From assembly GCA_035635555.1 (NCBI GenBank), contig DASQAT010000003.1, forward strand, positions 1-64,000: a DNA stretch of 64,000 bases, given 5' to 3'. Below are positions 14,029-22,663 of this stretch, in pieces. The position numbers and the translations under genes were made by a program. This DNA comes from Candidatus Dormiibacterota bacterium. Its GTDB lineage: Bacteria; Acidobacteriota; Polarisedimenticolia; Gp22-AA2. Position 1 is the stretch's first letter, and each line of letters starts with the position of its first letter. The notes beneath the pieces were generated by a model. The model did not search any database. It worked only from the letters and a program-made list of their open reading frames with translations, and was not told where the DNA came from.

Positions 14029-14460
14029 ATCGGCGGCAACTCCAAGCTCGTCGCCCACTTCAAGGACGGCCGGGTGACCAAGGGGTTCTCGCGCGATTTC
14101 GACCCCACCCGCGACTCGTTCCATCTCGTGCGCCGCGAGGGCCAGGTCGCCGCGTCCCAGGAGATCCGCCTGCAGGACCTCAAGGCCCTGTTCCACGTCA
14201 AGACCTGGGGCCGGAAGGACAAGCACACCGGGATGGTGGCGGGGTTCCCGACGGCGAAGCGGGCCTCCAAGGGGGCCAGTGGCCCGCTGGTCAAGACGGT
14301 GATCGAGTTCTACGACGGCGAGAAGATCTTCGGATACAGCCTCGACTACGACCCGAATCGCCAGGGATTCTATGTGGTGCCGGCCGACCCGGCCGACAAC
14401 AACCGCACCATCTACGTCGTGCACTCGGCCCTGGTGAACATCCAGTTCGTCCGCGAGTGA
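14029..14460 (+). CDS. DUF6982-like protein, start codon unclear
   Basis: About 130-145 residues. The conserved opening KLVAHFKDGRVTKGFSRDFD, followed by FHLVRREG, resembles DUF6982-type proteins seen in Acidobacteriota and relatives. Later blocks KTVIEFYDGEKIFGYSLDYD look like a second copy of the same beta-rich module. The first canonical start in this frame is a GTG at 14074, which would cut the conserved KLVAHFKDGR. Upstream to the previous in-frame stop there is no ATG, GTG or TTG. An ATC at 14029, 9 bases after AGGGGGA, is the best-placed alternative and is used here. The stop overlaps the next gene (GTGA). Function unknown. Confidence 0.55.
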   Translation: MGGNSKLVAHFKDGRVTKGFSRDFDPTRDSFHLVRREGQVAASQEIRLQDLKALFHVKTWGRKDKHTGMVAGFPTAKRASKGASGPLVKTVIEFYDGEKIFGYSLDYDPNRQGFYVVPADPADNNRTIYVVHSALVNIQFVRE

Positions 14461-15038
14461 TCTCCTTCCCAGAGCACCGGCTGTCCGTCCTCCTTCTCCT
14501 GTGCACCGCATCCGTGTTCTGCCTGGAGGCCTCCGGTGCGACCCGCGAGCCGAAGACTCCGACCGGCAACCCGACGCTCGTCCTCGAGTCGCCGGGGGGC
14601 GAGCGGACGATCCCGGCCAGGGATCTGAGATTCGTGTTCTTCGAGCGCATCTACTACAGCCGGCATGCACCCCGCTCGGAAGAGGCGAGGGGCGAGCGCG
14701 TGGACATCGAGGATCGTCGGCGCGAGTGCCGCTGTGTGCGGCTCGCTGACTGGTCGAAGTTCAAGTTCTCCAAGGTGCGCCAGATCGAGATCGCCTACCC
14801 GCCGGACGGCGCGGTCGCCCTGCTGCGCGTCACCGAGATGGACGGCGCGATGCACGAGCTGCGCGCCGATTCCCTCTATGGTGCCATGGACTCGTTCGCC
14901 CCGCGCTTCGCGGCGCGCGTCGACGGGGAGGTGCGCGAGTTTCCGCTCATCCTCTCCGAAAGCGGCTCCGCCTGGCCGGAGGAGAAGCTGGTGCGCCTGC
15001 TCCTGAAGCGCCCGCCGAAGCGCACTCTCCGACATTGA
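14457..15038 (+). CDS. Secreted hypothetical protein
   Basis: 193 residues, GTG start overlapping the preceding stop by 4 bases, so the two genes are coupled. A signal peptide is likely (hydrophobic LSVLLLLCTASVFCLEASGA); the internal Cys is not in a clear lipobox. The body is charged and contains an RRRECRCVRL patch and a repeated beta pattern (RQIEIAYPPDGAVALLRVTE). No family recognised. Pairing with the DUF6982-like gene suggests a related envelope function. Confidence 0.55.
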   Translation: MISFPEHRLSVLLLLCTASVFCLEASGATREPKTPTGNPTLVLESPGGERTIPARDLRFVFFERIYYSRHAPRSEEARGERVDIEDRRRECRCVRLADWSKFKFSKVRQIEIAYPPDGAVALLRVTEMDGAMHELRADSLYGAMDSFAPRFAARVDGEVREFPLILSESGSAWPEEKLVRLLLKRPPKRTLRH

Positions 15039-15063
15039 TGCGGCTCCTTCCCGGCGGCGACCG

Positions 15064-18000
15064 GTGACGCGAGCCGCAGGATCATTGCGCGCCCTCGCGC
15101 TCATCTTCCTCCTCTCGGGATGCGCCGGGCTCATGCACGAAGTCGCCTGGGCGCGCGCGCTCGGTCAGAGCCTGGGCAACTCGCTTGTGGCCCTGACCGC
15201 GGTCCTCGCCGCCTTTCTTGGCGGCCTGGGCCTGGGCTCGATGCTCGCCGCGCGCGGCGCCGGCCGGCCGCGCGACCCGCTGCGCGTGTACGCGGCGCTC
15301 GAAGGCCTTCTGGCGATCTGCGGCCTCCTGGCCCCCGTGATCGTGTGGACGCTCCCCCGGGTCCTGGTGTTCGCCGGCCCTTTCTGCGGATCCGATCGGC
15401 TCCTCGCCCTCCTGCGCTTCCTCATGGCGGTAGCGGCGCTGACCCCTTCGACCCTTCTGATGGGGGCGACGCTTCCCTGGGTCGTGCGCGAGGCCGCCTC
15501 GCGTGGCGCGCCCGCGGGCTCGACCCTGGCGTTGCTCTACGGAGCGAACACTCTGGGGGCCGCGCTCGGAGCGATCCTCGGTTCGTTCGCGAGTCTTCCT
15601 CTGCTTGGAACGCGCGCCACCTTTTTCGCCGCCGGGTCGATCAACGCCGTCGCGGCCGTCACAGCACTCCTCCTCCGACGGTACCGGGCCGAGGCCCCAT
15701 ACGCCATGGCACCGGGGACTCGGCCGCCTCCGGCCGCGCCCGCGCCAGGCCGGTCGCATCCCCTCGCGGGGCGGCTCGTCCTCCCGCTCGCCGCCCTTCT
15801 CTCCGGAGCCATCGGGGCGATTCTGCAGATCGGCTGGACGCGCGTCGCGGCGCTGGCCTTCGGGTCGACCGTGTACGCTCTGGGCGCCACGCTCGGCGCC
15901 TATATCTTCGGCCTGGGCGCCGGCCCGCTCCTCGTGCGCCGGCGTCTGGCGCGCGGCCCCTCGCCCTGGCTGGCGGGCGCGGCCCTCGGGGCGGCGGGGC
16001 TGTTCTCTCTTCTTCTGGTTCCTATCCTGGGACGGCTGCCGGTGGTCGCCGCCCTCGTCTCGGGATCGATCGAAACGACATCCGCGGCGCTTCTCGTCCT
16101 GCAGTTCGCGGTCGTGGCCGCGCTCCTCATCCTCCCGACCATGGCCCAGGGGACGGTCTTCCCCGCCCTCGCGGCCCTGGCTCCGGGCGCGCCCGGGGAC
16201 GCGCACCGGACTGCAGGACGACTGTACGCCGCCTCGACCTGGGGCTCGGTCCTCGGTGTCCTGATCGCGGGCTTCGCGGCGCTGCCGCTCCTCGGGACGC
16301 GCCGCTCCCTGCTCCTGGCGTCCTGCGCGTCGATGGCGATGGCCGTTTGGCCGTTGACGCTCCTGCCGCTGCGCAGACGATCCCTCGCGCTCGGGGGCCT
16401 GGGATTCGTCCTGCTGGCGCTCGGGCTCTGCATCGTTCTGCCCGGCTGGGATCCCGACCTGATGTCGGGCGGGGGCTTTCTGTACGGGCCGATCTACCGC
16501 TCCGCGTCCCAAGGGCGGGGTCATCTGCGCGACCTGATGCATCGACGCGGCGAGATCCTGTTCTCTCGCGAAGACGGCGTCGGGCTGGTCACGGTGCGCC
16601 GCAGCCCCGCCGGTGTCCAGTCGCTGCAGATCAACGGCAAGACCGAGGCCTCGACGGGGGGGGACATGACGACCCAGCTCCTGTCGGCCCACCTGCCTCT
16701 CCTGCTGCACCCCGGACCCAGGAACGCCCTGGTGATCGGCCTCGCGAGCGGCATCACTCTCGGGGCCGCCGAGCGTCATCCGCTGCGCTCGATCGAGGTG
16801 ATCGAGATCGCCCCGGTCGTCATCGAGGCGGCGCGCCTGTTCGATCCGTGGAACGGCCGGGCCCTCGACGATGCGAGGGCGCGGGTCGTCGTGGACGACG
16901 CGCGCGGACGGCTGCTCGCCAGGCCCGATCGGTACGACGTCATCACGTCGCAGCCGTCCAACCCCTGGGTCGTCGGCGTGTCCAACCTGTTCACGGTCGA
17001 GTTCTACCGTCTGGTGCGCGCGCGCTTGAACCCGGGCGGACTGTTCTGCCAGTGGGTGCAGGCCTACCGTCTTTCCCCCGAGGACTTCCGGGGCGTCGTC
17101 GCCTCGTTCGTGCAGGTCTTTCCGGACGCGACGCTCTGGGAGGAGTCGCCGGGCGGGGGGGATTATTTTCTTCTGGGCGGCGATGCTCCCCTGCGGCCCG
17201 ACCCCGCACGTCTCGAGCGGGAGGACCGGCGCGAGGCCTGGAGCGACTTGAAACGGGGCGGTCTCGAAGGGGTCGCCGACCTGCTCGCCCGCTTCGTCAG
17301 CGGACCCGACGGCCTGCGCCTGCTGGCGCGGGACGCCCGGCCGCACACCGACGACGACCTCTACCTGGAGGCCCGGGCCCCCCTGACGATGTTCCGCGAT
17401 ACGTTGCGCGAGCAGGTGGCCCTGCTGCGCCGCATCCGCCGGCCGGTGTTCTCGATCCTGCCCGAGGGGATCGCGGCGCGGGAGCCGGAGCTCGCGGCAC
17501 AATTGCGGGAGCTGGCGCGGCGGCGCGACCTCAGGCTGGACATCGTTTCGGGATTGAAGGACGCCGACCTCTGGAGTCTCGGCGACCCCTACCTGGCGGC
17601 CGGGATCGCCGGGCTGCGCGCCGGACTCCTGGCCGAGTCGGTGGCGGCCCTGTCGCAGGCGGCCGCCACCAACCCGGAGAGCGGCACGGCCCACTACCTT
17701 CTCGGGGAGGCCTATCGCGCGTCGGGACTCGCCGATGCCGCGACGGTGGCCTACGCCGAGGCGGTCAGACGGGATCCCGATCTCGCCCCCGCCTGGAATG
17801 CCCTCGGACGATCGCTGCTGCTGCGCGGCGAGATCGAAAAGGCCTCGGCGGCCTTCCAGAGGGCCCTGACGATCGATCCGGGCCTGGCGGAGGCGCGCAA
17901 CAACCTGGGTGCGCTCCACCTGCGTGCGGGAGATCTGGAGGAGGCGGAGCGCTCGTTCAGGCGCGCCCTGGAAGACAATCCCGGCCTGGCGGCGGCGCAG

Positions 18001-18267
18001 GCGAACCTCGGCCTGCTGTTCAAGAGACGGGGCGACCGGGCCGGGGCCGAGGCGGCCTATCGAGCGGCGCTGGAGATCGATCCGCTGAACAGCGACGCCC
18101 GATACAACCTCGCGGTCCTCCTCGCGGACGGCGGACGTCTCGATGCGGCGCGGCTGGAACTGCGGAATCTCCTGGACGCCGACCCCGGCGACACCGACGC
18201 GGCCGGGTTGCTGCGCGCGATTGATCGGCCGCGGGGAAGCGGTGCGGTGCCGAGACGTGTGAACTGA
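15064..18267 (+). CDS. MFS-like transporter / spermidine-synthase-like / TPR fusion protein
   Basis: 1067 residues, GTG start. Residues 1-470 contain about a dozen hydrophobic helices beginning FLLSGCAGLMHEVAWARALG, the usual opening of fused "spermidine synthase" membrane proteins. Residues 480-750 form a SpeE-like Rossmann domain (NALVIGLASGITLGAA, then IEVIEIAPVVIEAAR and DVITSQPSNPWVVG). The last 200 residues hold about five TPR repeats (SGTAHYLLGEAYRASG, AWNALGRSLLLRGEIEKA, ARNNLGALHLRAGDLEEA). The SpeE domain may bind decarboxylated S-adenosylmethionine-like ligands, but true polyamine synthesis is doubtful for this class. It stands alone between unrelated genes. Confidence 0.8.
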   Translation: MTRAAGSLRALALIFLLSGCAGLMHEVAWARALGQSLGNSLVALTAVLAAFLGGLGLGSMLAARGAGRPRDPLRVYAALEGLLAICGLLAPVIVWTLPRVLVFAGPFCGSDRLLALLRFLMAVAALTPSTLLMGATLPWVVREAASRGAPAGSTLALLYGANTLGAALGAILGSFASLPLLGTRATFFAAGSINAVAAVTALLLRRYRAEAPYAMAPGTRPPPAAPAPGRSHPLAGRLVLPLAALLSGAIGAILQIGWTRVAALAFGSTVYALGATLGAYIFGLGAGPLLVRRRLARGPSPWLAGAALGAAGLFSLLLVPILGRLPVVAALVSGSIETTSAALLVLQFAVVAALLILPTMAQGTVFPALAALAPGAPGDAHRTAGRLYAASTWGSVLGVLIAGFAALPLLGTRRSLLLASCASMAMAVWPLTLLPLRRRSLALGGLGFVLLALGLCIVLPGWDPDLMSGGGFLYGPIYRSASQGRGHLRDLMHRRGEILFSREDGVGLVTVRRSPAGVQSLQINGKTEASTGGDMTTQLLSAHLPLLLHPGPRNALVIGLASGITLGAAERHPLRSIEVIEIAPVVIEAARLFDPWNGRALDDARARVVVDDARGRLLARPDRYDVITSQPSNPWVVGVSNLFTVEFYRLVRARLNPGGLFCQWVQAYRLSPEDFRGVVASFVQVFPDATLWEESPGGGDYFLLGGDAPLRPDPARLEREDRREAWSDLKRGGLEGVADLLARFVSGPDGLRLLARDARPHTDDDLYLEARAPLTMFRDTLREQVALLRRIRRPVFSILPEGIAAREPELAAQLRELARRRDLRLDIVSGLKDADLWSLGDPYLAAGIAGLRAGLLAESVAALSQAAATNPESGTAHYLLGEAYRASGLADAATVAYAEAVRRDPDLAPAWNALGRSLLLRGEIEKASAAFQRALTIDPGLAEARNNLGALHLRAGDLEEAERSFRRALEDNPGLAAAQANLGLLFKRRGDRAGAEAAYRAALEIDPLNSDARYNLAVLLADGGRLDAARLELRNLLDADPGDTDAAGLLRAIDRPRGSGAVPRRVN

Positions 18268-18294
18268 GGCGCCGGCCGGGGTCGGACCGGGCCC

Positions 18295-18678
18295 TCAGCC
18301 CGCGAGAAGAAGCGGAATGTCCTGACCGGCGCCTCGGCGGGTGTGCTTTCCCGGCAGCCCGCCGCGCTCGAACACGTCCAGGAGCGAGCTCTGCGCCAGC
18401 ATGGAGCGGACCGGGGCACTGCCGCGGGTCACCCTCAGGGTGGCGCCGTTGCGCTCGGCGTCCTGGAGACAGACCAGGAGCGCCCCAATGCCGCCGCAGT
18501 CGATGGCGGACAGTCCGGCCAGGTCGATCGTCAGTTCCCGCATGCCCCGTCTGCACGCCGCGCGCACGCGCGACAGAAGTCTTCCCGCCGTCGCCCCCGA
18601 CAGGATTCGCCCGGACAGGCGCACGACAGCCCTGTTCCCCATCCACTTCTCGCTGATCTGAATCGCCTGGCTCATCAT
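18295..18678 (-). CDS. STAS-domain protein (anti-sigma factor antagonist-like)
   Basis: 127 residues. The N-terminal 100 residues match a STAS domain: NRAVVRLSGRILSGATAGRL, then MRELTIDLAGLSAIDCGGIG and LLVCLQDAERNGATLRVT. In SpoIIAA-type antagonists the loop after the central Asp carries a phosphorylatable Ser; here the sequence is DCGGIG, so that Ser is absent. It may work without phosphorylation or in another regulatory role. A 25-residue Gly/Arg tail follows. No kinase or sigma gene is adjacent; the nearest HATPase-type gene in the window is in the left-hand island. Confidence 0.75.
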   Translation of the reverse strand: MMSQAIQISEKWMGNRAVVRLSGRILSGATAGRLLSRVRAACRRGMRELTIDLAGLSAIDCGGIGALLVCLQDAERNGATLRVTRGSAPVRSMLAQSSLLDVFERGGLPGKHTRRGAGQDIPLLLAG

Positions 18679-18772
18679 GGCGTCACCTCACTTTCCGAAA
18701 CCGCCCCTTGATACGCGCAGACGCGCATCCGGGTTCCGGACGTTACGAATCTTTTACAGGCGGGAAGGCGTG

Positions 18773-20224
18773 CTACCGGGGCACCGCTCCGGGCGACGTC
18801 GCGGGGGAAGGGGATGCCGCAGGGCTCGCCTCCGGCTTCGGCGCCTCGGAGGCCTCCTTGACGAGAGCGTCGACCTGGGCGTCGATCTTCTTCAGGACGT
18901 CCGCCGCCGCGACTGCGACCGGGTGCCAGGCCATGTCCCGCACCAGGATATGTCCCGCCCTGTCCGGCTCGGAGATCACGAGGTGCTGCGACTTCTGCTT
19001 TCCGGAGGCGGTGTCGGTCTCCTCCTGGAGGGTCAGGTCGAGCGCGGGACGCTTGAGGATGCCGGAGCGCACCGACTCCTTGGGAGAATCGTCGAACGCC
19101 ACGGCCTTCAGGTCGCTGATCATCCTGAGGAGCGTGTCGACCGAATCGGACTTGAGCTTTCCGACCGAGGCCCCGGTCAGCGTCCACGACTGCTCCTTGT
19201 CGCGCGTCAGCGTGAGGGCGGGCTGCCCCTTGCGCGCCAGGGTGATCGATTCGACGCGGTACTGCTGCACACCGAGCAGGTCGCGGCGTCTCAGGTCGAA
19301 GAATCTCGTCGTGACCTTGGGCCAGAAGTCGGCTGGAACCGTGAGGACCGGGTCGCGGCCGCTGGTGCGGGCGTAGCGGCCGCCGCCCGCCGCCTCCTTG
19401 CCGAACAGAACGGATTTCTCGACGTCCCACCCCTCCTGCAGCAGGGTCAGGCGCGCCTGGGGCGGCGACAGGCCGAACCGCCTCAGGTCCGGGGCCGCCG
19501 GTTTTTCCGAATCGAACCGGGTGGCGCGCAGGGTCTGCAGGGCGTTCAGGAGGTCCGTGATCGTCGGGCCGTCCGCCGGCGCCTCGACGGGCTGCCGCAC
19601 CACCCAGCCGTCGTCCGGTTTCTCGAGCCGGATCGTCTCCCGTCCCCTCTCGAGCGTGAGCGTCTTCACCTTCCACGGGTCGAGAGAGAGGAGGGACTTG
19701 TCGCGCAGCGAAATCGTCTCCTTGCGGGTGACGTCGCCGATCGTGGAGCTCACCACCGCCACGTCGTTCGTCCCGGGCAGGAGGGCGTAATAGGAGCCCC
19801 CGATCGGACTGCTCTCGCCGATCTGGAGCGTACGCGGCCCTTCCGGCGCGGAGGTCTCGATCGTGACGCTCGCCTTGGGCGGATCGAGTCCGTACTGCTT
19901 CCTGTCCTCGGACTTCGCGAGGCGTCTTTCGATCTTCGCGAACTCGAGAGAGTTGAGCAGCCCCTCGACCGCGTCCTTGTCGGCGTCGGCCTGCAGCGGC
20001 TCGGTGAGCTTCCACGCGTCCCCCTCCTTCTGCAGCCGCAGCGCGCCGCTGTCATTGGTGAGACGGATCGCCTTGAGTCTGGCGCGCTCGAACGGGATCG
20101 CCTTGTCCTTCGCGGTGTCGACCTTGTCCTCCCCCGCCCGGCCGCGGATCTCGTAGACGTAGACGTAGGCGAAGAGGCCGGCGAGGAGGAGGAGCGAGAC
20201 GAGGGGGCCGAGACGGCGCTTCAC
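18773..20224 (-). CDS. DUF4340 domain protein of the Gld-type ABC operon
   Basis: 483 residues, GTG start immediately before a single N-terminal membrane helix (LGPLVSLLLLAGLFAYVYVY). The rest is a long extracytoplasmic region made of beta-rich repeats (IRLTNDSGALRLQKEGDAWKL, then LTLERGRETIRLEKPDDGW and LTLARKGQPALTLTRDKEQS) characteristic of DUF4340. The tail is Pro/Ala/Ser-rich. DUF4340 genes commonly close operons of a GldA-like ATPase, GldF-like permease and GldG-like protein, exactly as here, with an 11-base gap. An upstream Arg-rich extension overlapping gldG was rejected. The operon probably supports envelope or surface machinery; gliding is not implied. Confidence 0.85.
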   Translation of the reverse strand: MKRRLGPLVSLLLLAGLFAYVYVYEIRGRAGEDKVDTAKDKAIPFERARLKAIRLTNDSGALRLQKEGDAWKLTEPLQADADKDAVEGLLNSLEFAKIERRLAKSEDRKQYGLDPPKASVTIETSAPEGPRTLQIGESSPIGGSYYALLPGTNDVAVVSSTIGDVTRKETISLRDKSLLSLDPWKVKTLTLERGRETIRLEKPDDGWVVRQPVEAPADGPTITDLLNALQTLRATRFDSEKPAAPDLRRFGLSPPQARLTLLQEGWDVEKSVLFGKEAAGGGRYARTSGRDPVLTVPADFWPKVTTRFFDLRRRDLLGVQQYRVESITLARKGQPALTLTRDKEQSWTLTGASVGKLKSDSVDTLLRMISDLKAVAFDDSPKESVRSGILKRPALDLTLQEETDTASGKQKSQHLVISEPDRAGHILVRDMAWHPVAVAAADVLKKIDAQVDALVKEASEAPKPEASPAASPSPATSPGAVPR

Positions 20225-20235
20225 TGAAGGGCGCC

Positions 20236-21816
20236 TCAGAGCTTCTTGCGCCGCCACCAGATCGCGACGCCCACGACGGTGATGGCGATCGGGGCGACGG
20301 CCACGATGGTGAAGAAATAGTAAAGGACCTGCTGCCGCGACAGGACCACGATCCGGGGCTGGGAGCTCTTCGGGCGGATCGACACGAGCTCCTCCTGCTC
20401 GGAGAGCCAGGCGATGCTGCTCAGGGCGAGGTCTCCGTCGCCCGAGGCGTTGAAAAATCCGTTGGTCAGGAAATCCGAGTCTCCGAAGACGACGAGGCGG
20501 GTCTCGGCGGTGCTCTTCGCTTCCCCCACAGCGCTCTTCGCCGGCTCGGTTGCGGGCTTCGGGATATCCGGGAGCTTCCTGCTGACCGCGGCGGCGATCG
20601 TGACCGGCCCCTTCGTGCCGCTCCCCTCGCGCAGCGTGATCTTGCCGGTCTTCAGCTCCCCGTTGTCCGGCTGGGCCCACGACAGCGGGGAGGTCTGCGC
20701 CAGCTTCGTGGCGGTGACCCCTTCCGGCAGCGAGCCCTTGATCTCCACCGAGGAGGCGAGCGGGAAGATCGTCTGGTAGCGGAACGTCTTCGTGATGGGG
20801 TGAACCTCGTCGTATCCGTCCGCGGGCACGAGCGGCAGGAGGTAGTCGCCTCCGAAGAGCCTCGACACCTTGTCCACGATCACGTCGTTGCGCACCGCCA
20901 CGCCGTATTCGGAGAGGACAGCGGCGAGACCCGGGTCGCTCCCGGGATCCTGCAGGTACAGGAGGTGCCCCCCCTTCTTCAGAGAGTCTCCGATCATCCT
21001 GACCTCGGCGTCGAGGAAGGCCTTCTGCGGACCGGCGACGACCACGACACTGGCGTCGTCCGGCACGCCCTGGCTCAGCACCAGCGGCTTGACCGTGTAG
21101 TGCTGCTTCTCGAGCTCGGCCTTCAGGAGGCTCAGCCCGGTCTTCTCGCTGACGCCCAGGTCGCGCTCGCCGTGACCGGTGGTGAAGTAGATGACCTTCT
21201 CGCGGTCCTTCGTGACCTTGATGATGGCGTTGGTGAGCGATTCCTCGTCGGCGGTGGTGACGCGGCTCTCGTTCTTGCCGCTCTCCACCACGATCGTGCT
21301 GGCCTCGGTGATGCCGTAGCGCTTGGCGTCGCCGGGGTGCGTGAACGGGTCGATCGTCTGCACGGTCAGCCTGCGGGTGTGATACTGGTACTCCCCGATC
21401 AGGTCGTCGAATTTCGATCGGGTCGGCTCGGCGTCCGCGTAAAAGGCTGTGACACGCACCTCGCGGGGCAGGGATTCCAGCACCTTCACGGTCTGTTCGC
21501 TCAGGGAAAATTCCTTGCTCTCGGTCAGATCGAAGCGCCTGTGATGCCGCGCCGCCAGGAAATTCACCAGGAGGAGCACCGCCAGCACGGTCAGGGCGTA
21601 GCCGGCGCTGGCGCCGGCGGCGCGCGCTCTCTTGCCCCGGAGCAGGGCCATGACCCGATCGTGGTTGAGGAGCAGCCCGGCGGCGAGCAGGACGGTCCCG
21701 AAGACGCCGACGCTCCAGACGTACAAGCGGCGTTCCGGAACCAGCGACGACAGGATGATCGCCAGCGCCAGGAGCAGCGCGCCGAACCCCGTCGCGTAAC
21801 CCTTCAGGAATCTCAC
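20236..21816 (-). CDS. GldG-like ABC transport system auxiliary protein
   Basis: 526 residues. Two N-terminal membrane helices, a short loop, a third helix (YALTVLAVLLLVNFLAARH), then a large periplasmic GldG-type domain: RRFDLTESKEFSLSEQTVKV, RVTAFYADAEPTRSKFDDL, YFTTGHGERDL (conserved TTGHGE). A final helix ends WWRRKKL. GldG-like proteins partner a two-component ABC exporter (GldA/GldF), and the three genes are contiguous here: a permease gene one base upstream and the DUF4340 gene downstream. The transported substrate is unknown. Confidence 0.87.
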   Translation of the reverse strand: MRFLKGYATGFGALLLALAIILSSLVPERRLYVWSVGVFGTVLLAAGLLLNHDRVMALLRGKRARAAGASAGYALTVLAVLLLVNFLAARHHRRFDLTESKEFSLSEQTVKVLESLPREVRVTAFYADAEPTRSKFDDLIGEYQYHTRRLTVQTIDPFTHPGDAKRYGITEASTIVVESGKNESRVTTADEESLTNAIIKVTKDREKVIYFTTGHGERDLGVSEKTGLSLLKAELEKQHYTVKPLVLSQGVPDDASVVVVAGPQKAFLDAEVRMIGDSLKKGGHLLYLQDPGSDPGLAAVLSEYGVAVRNDVIVDKVSRLFGGDYLLPLVPADGYDEVHPITKTFRYQTIFPLASSVEIKGSLPEGVTATKLAQTSPLSWAQPDNGELKTGKITLREGSGTKGPVTIAAAVSRKLPDIPKPATEPAKSAVGEAKSTAETRLVVFGDSDFLTNGFFNASGDGDLALSSIAWLSEQEELVSIRPKSSQPRIVVLSRQQVLYYFFTIVAVAPIAITVVGVAIWWRRKKL

Positions 21817-21817
21817 G

Positions 21818-22663
21818 CTAGCCCCGCCAGCGCTGCGAGTCGACCACCCGCTGCGTCAGGAACAGGGAAAAGAACACCACGCTCAGGTAGAACACGATGT
21901 GCTCCGTGTCGAGCAGGCCCTTCCGGAAGTCGTCCAGGTGATTGACGAACGACAGCTTGGTGAGAAAATCGCCGAGAGTCGGCCCTCCGAGCCCGAGATG
22001 CACCTTCTCCCACAGGCCGAACGTCAGGGAGTTCATCAGGCTCGCGAGCGTGACGGTCGCCGACTCGGCGATCCACGGGAGGATCCAGAACGCCAGGGAG
22101 GCCCCGAACGCCCCGACCGCGGCGACGATCTGGTTCTCGGTCATCGACGAGATCAGGAGCCCCACGCTCAGGAACGACAGACCCATCAGCAGCACGCCCA
22201 GGTAGCCGACGAGCGTCGGCTTCATGTCCGGGCTCGTGTTGCTCGCCAGGATCAGCACCGGGTAGCTGAGCGTCACCCCGATCATCACCACGAGAAGGAA
22301 GGCGGCGCCCAGGAACTTTCCGAGGATGACCTGTCCCGTCGTCACCGGGCAGGTGAACAGGAGCTCCGCGGTCCCGCTCTTCTTCTCCTCCGCGAACAGA
22401 CGCATGGAGACGACCGGGATCATCAGAAGGAAGATCACGCCCATGCTGCCGAACAGCGGCCGGATCACCATGTCGTTGACGTTCAGCTGGTTCAGGAAAT
22501 ACGGATTGCTCCCGAAGCGCAGGCACAGCTCCGAGAAGCGGACCAGGTGGGCCCAGAAGATGTAGCCGCTCAGCGCCAGGAAGACGCCGATGACCACGTA
22601 CGCGAGCGGCGACGTGAAGTAGGTCCGGATTTCCCGCCAGGCGATCGCCAGGACGTTCTTCAC
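21818..22663 (-). CDS. ABC-2 type permease, GldF-like
   Basis: 281 residues. Starts MKNVLAIAWREIRTYFTSPL, the usual opening of ABC-2 permeases next to GldG, followed by six predicted helices (for example VVIGVFLALSGYIFW, GVIFLLMIPVVSMRLFAEEK, FLSVGLLISSMTENQIVAA). The EEKKSGTAELLFTCPVT loop after helix 2 is a hallmark of this permease group and contacts the ATPase. Overlaps the ATPase stop by 4 bases and sits one base before the GldG gene, so all are one operon. Confidence 0.9.
   Translation of the reverse strand: MKNVLAIAWREIRTYFTSPLAYVVIGVFLALSGYIFWAHLVRFSELCLRFGSNPYFLNQLNVNDMVIRPLFGSMGVIFLLMIPVVSMRLFAEEKKSGTAELLFTCPVTTGQVILGKFLGAAFLLVVMIGVTLSYPVLILASNTSPDMKPTLVGYLGVLLMGLSFLSVGLLISSMTENQIVAAVGAFGASLAFWILPWIAESATVTLASLMNSLTFGLWEKVHLGLGGPTLGDFLTKLSFVNHLDDFRKGLLDTEHIVFYLSVVFFSLFLTQRVVDSQRWRG

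Noticed and set aside
15082-17919. A 945-codon minus-strand frame opposite the transporter/SpeE/TPR fusion
   Set aside because: The composition is Arg/Gln/Gly-rich low-complexity, and the plus-strand frame has clear domains. Shadow of codon bias.
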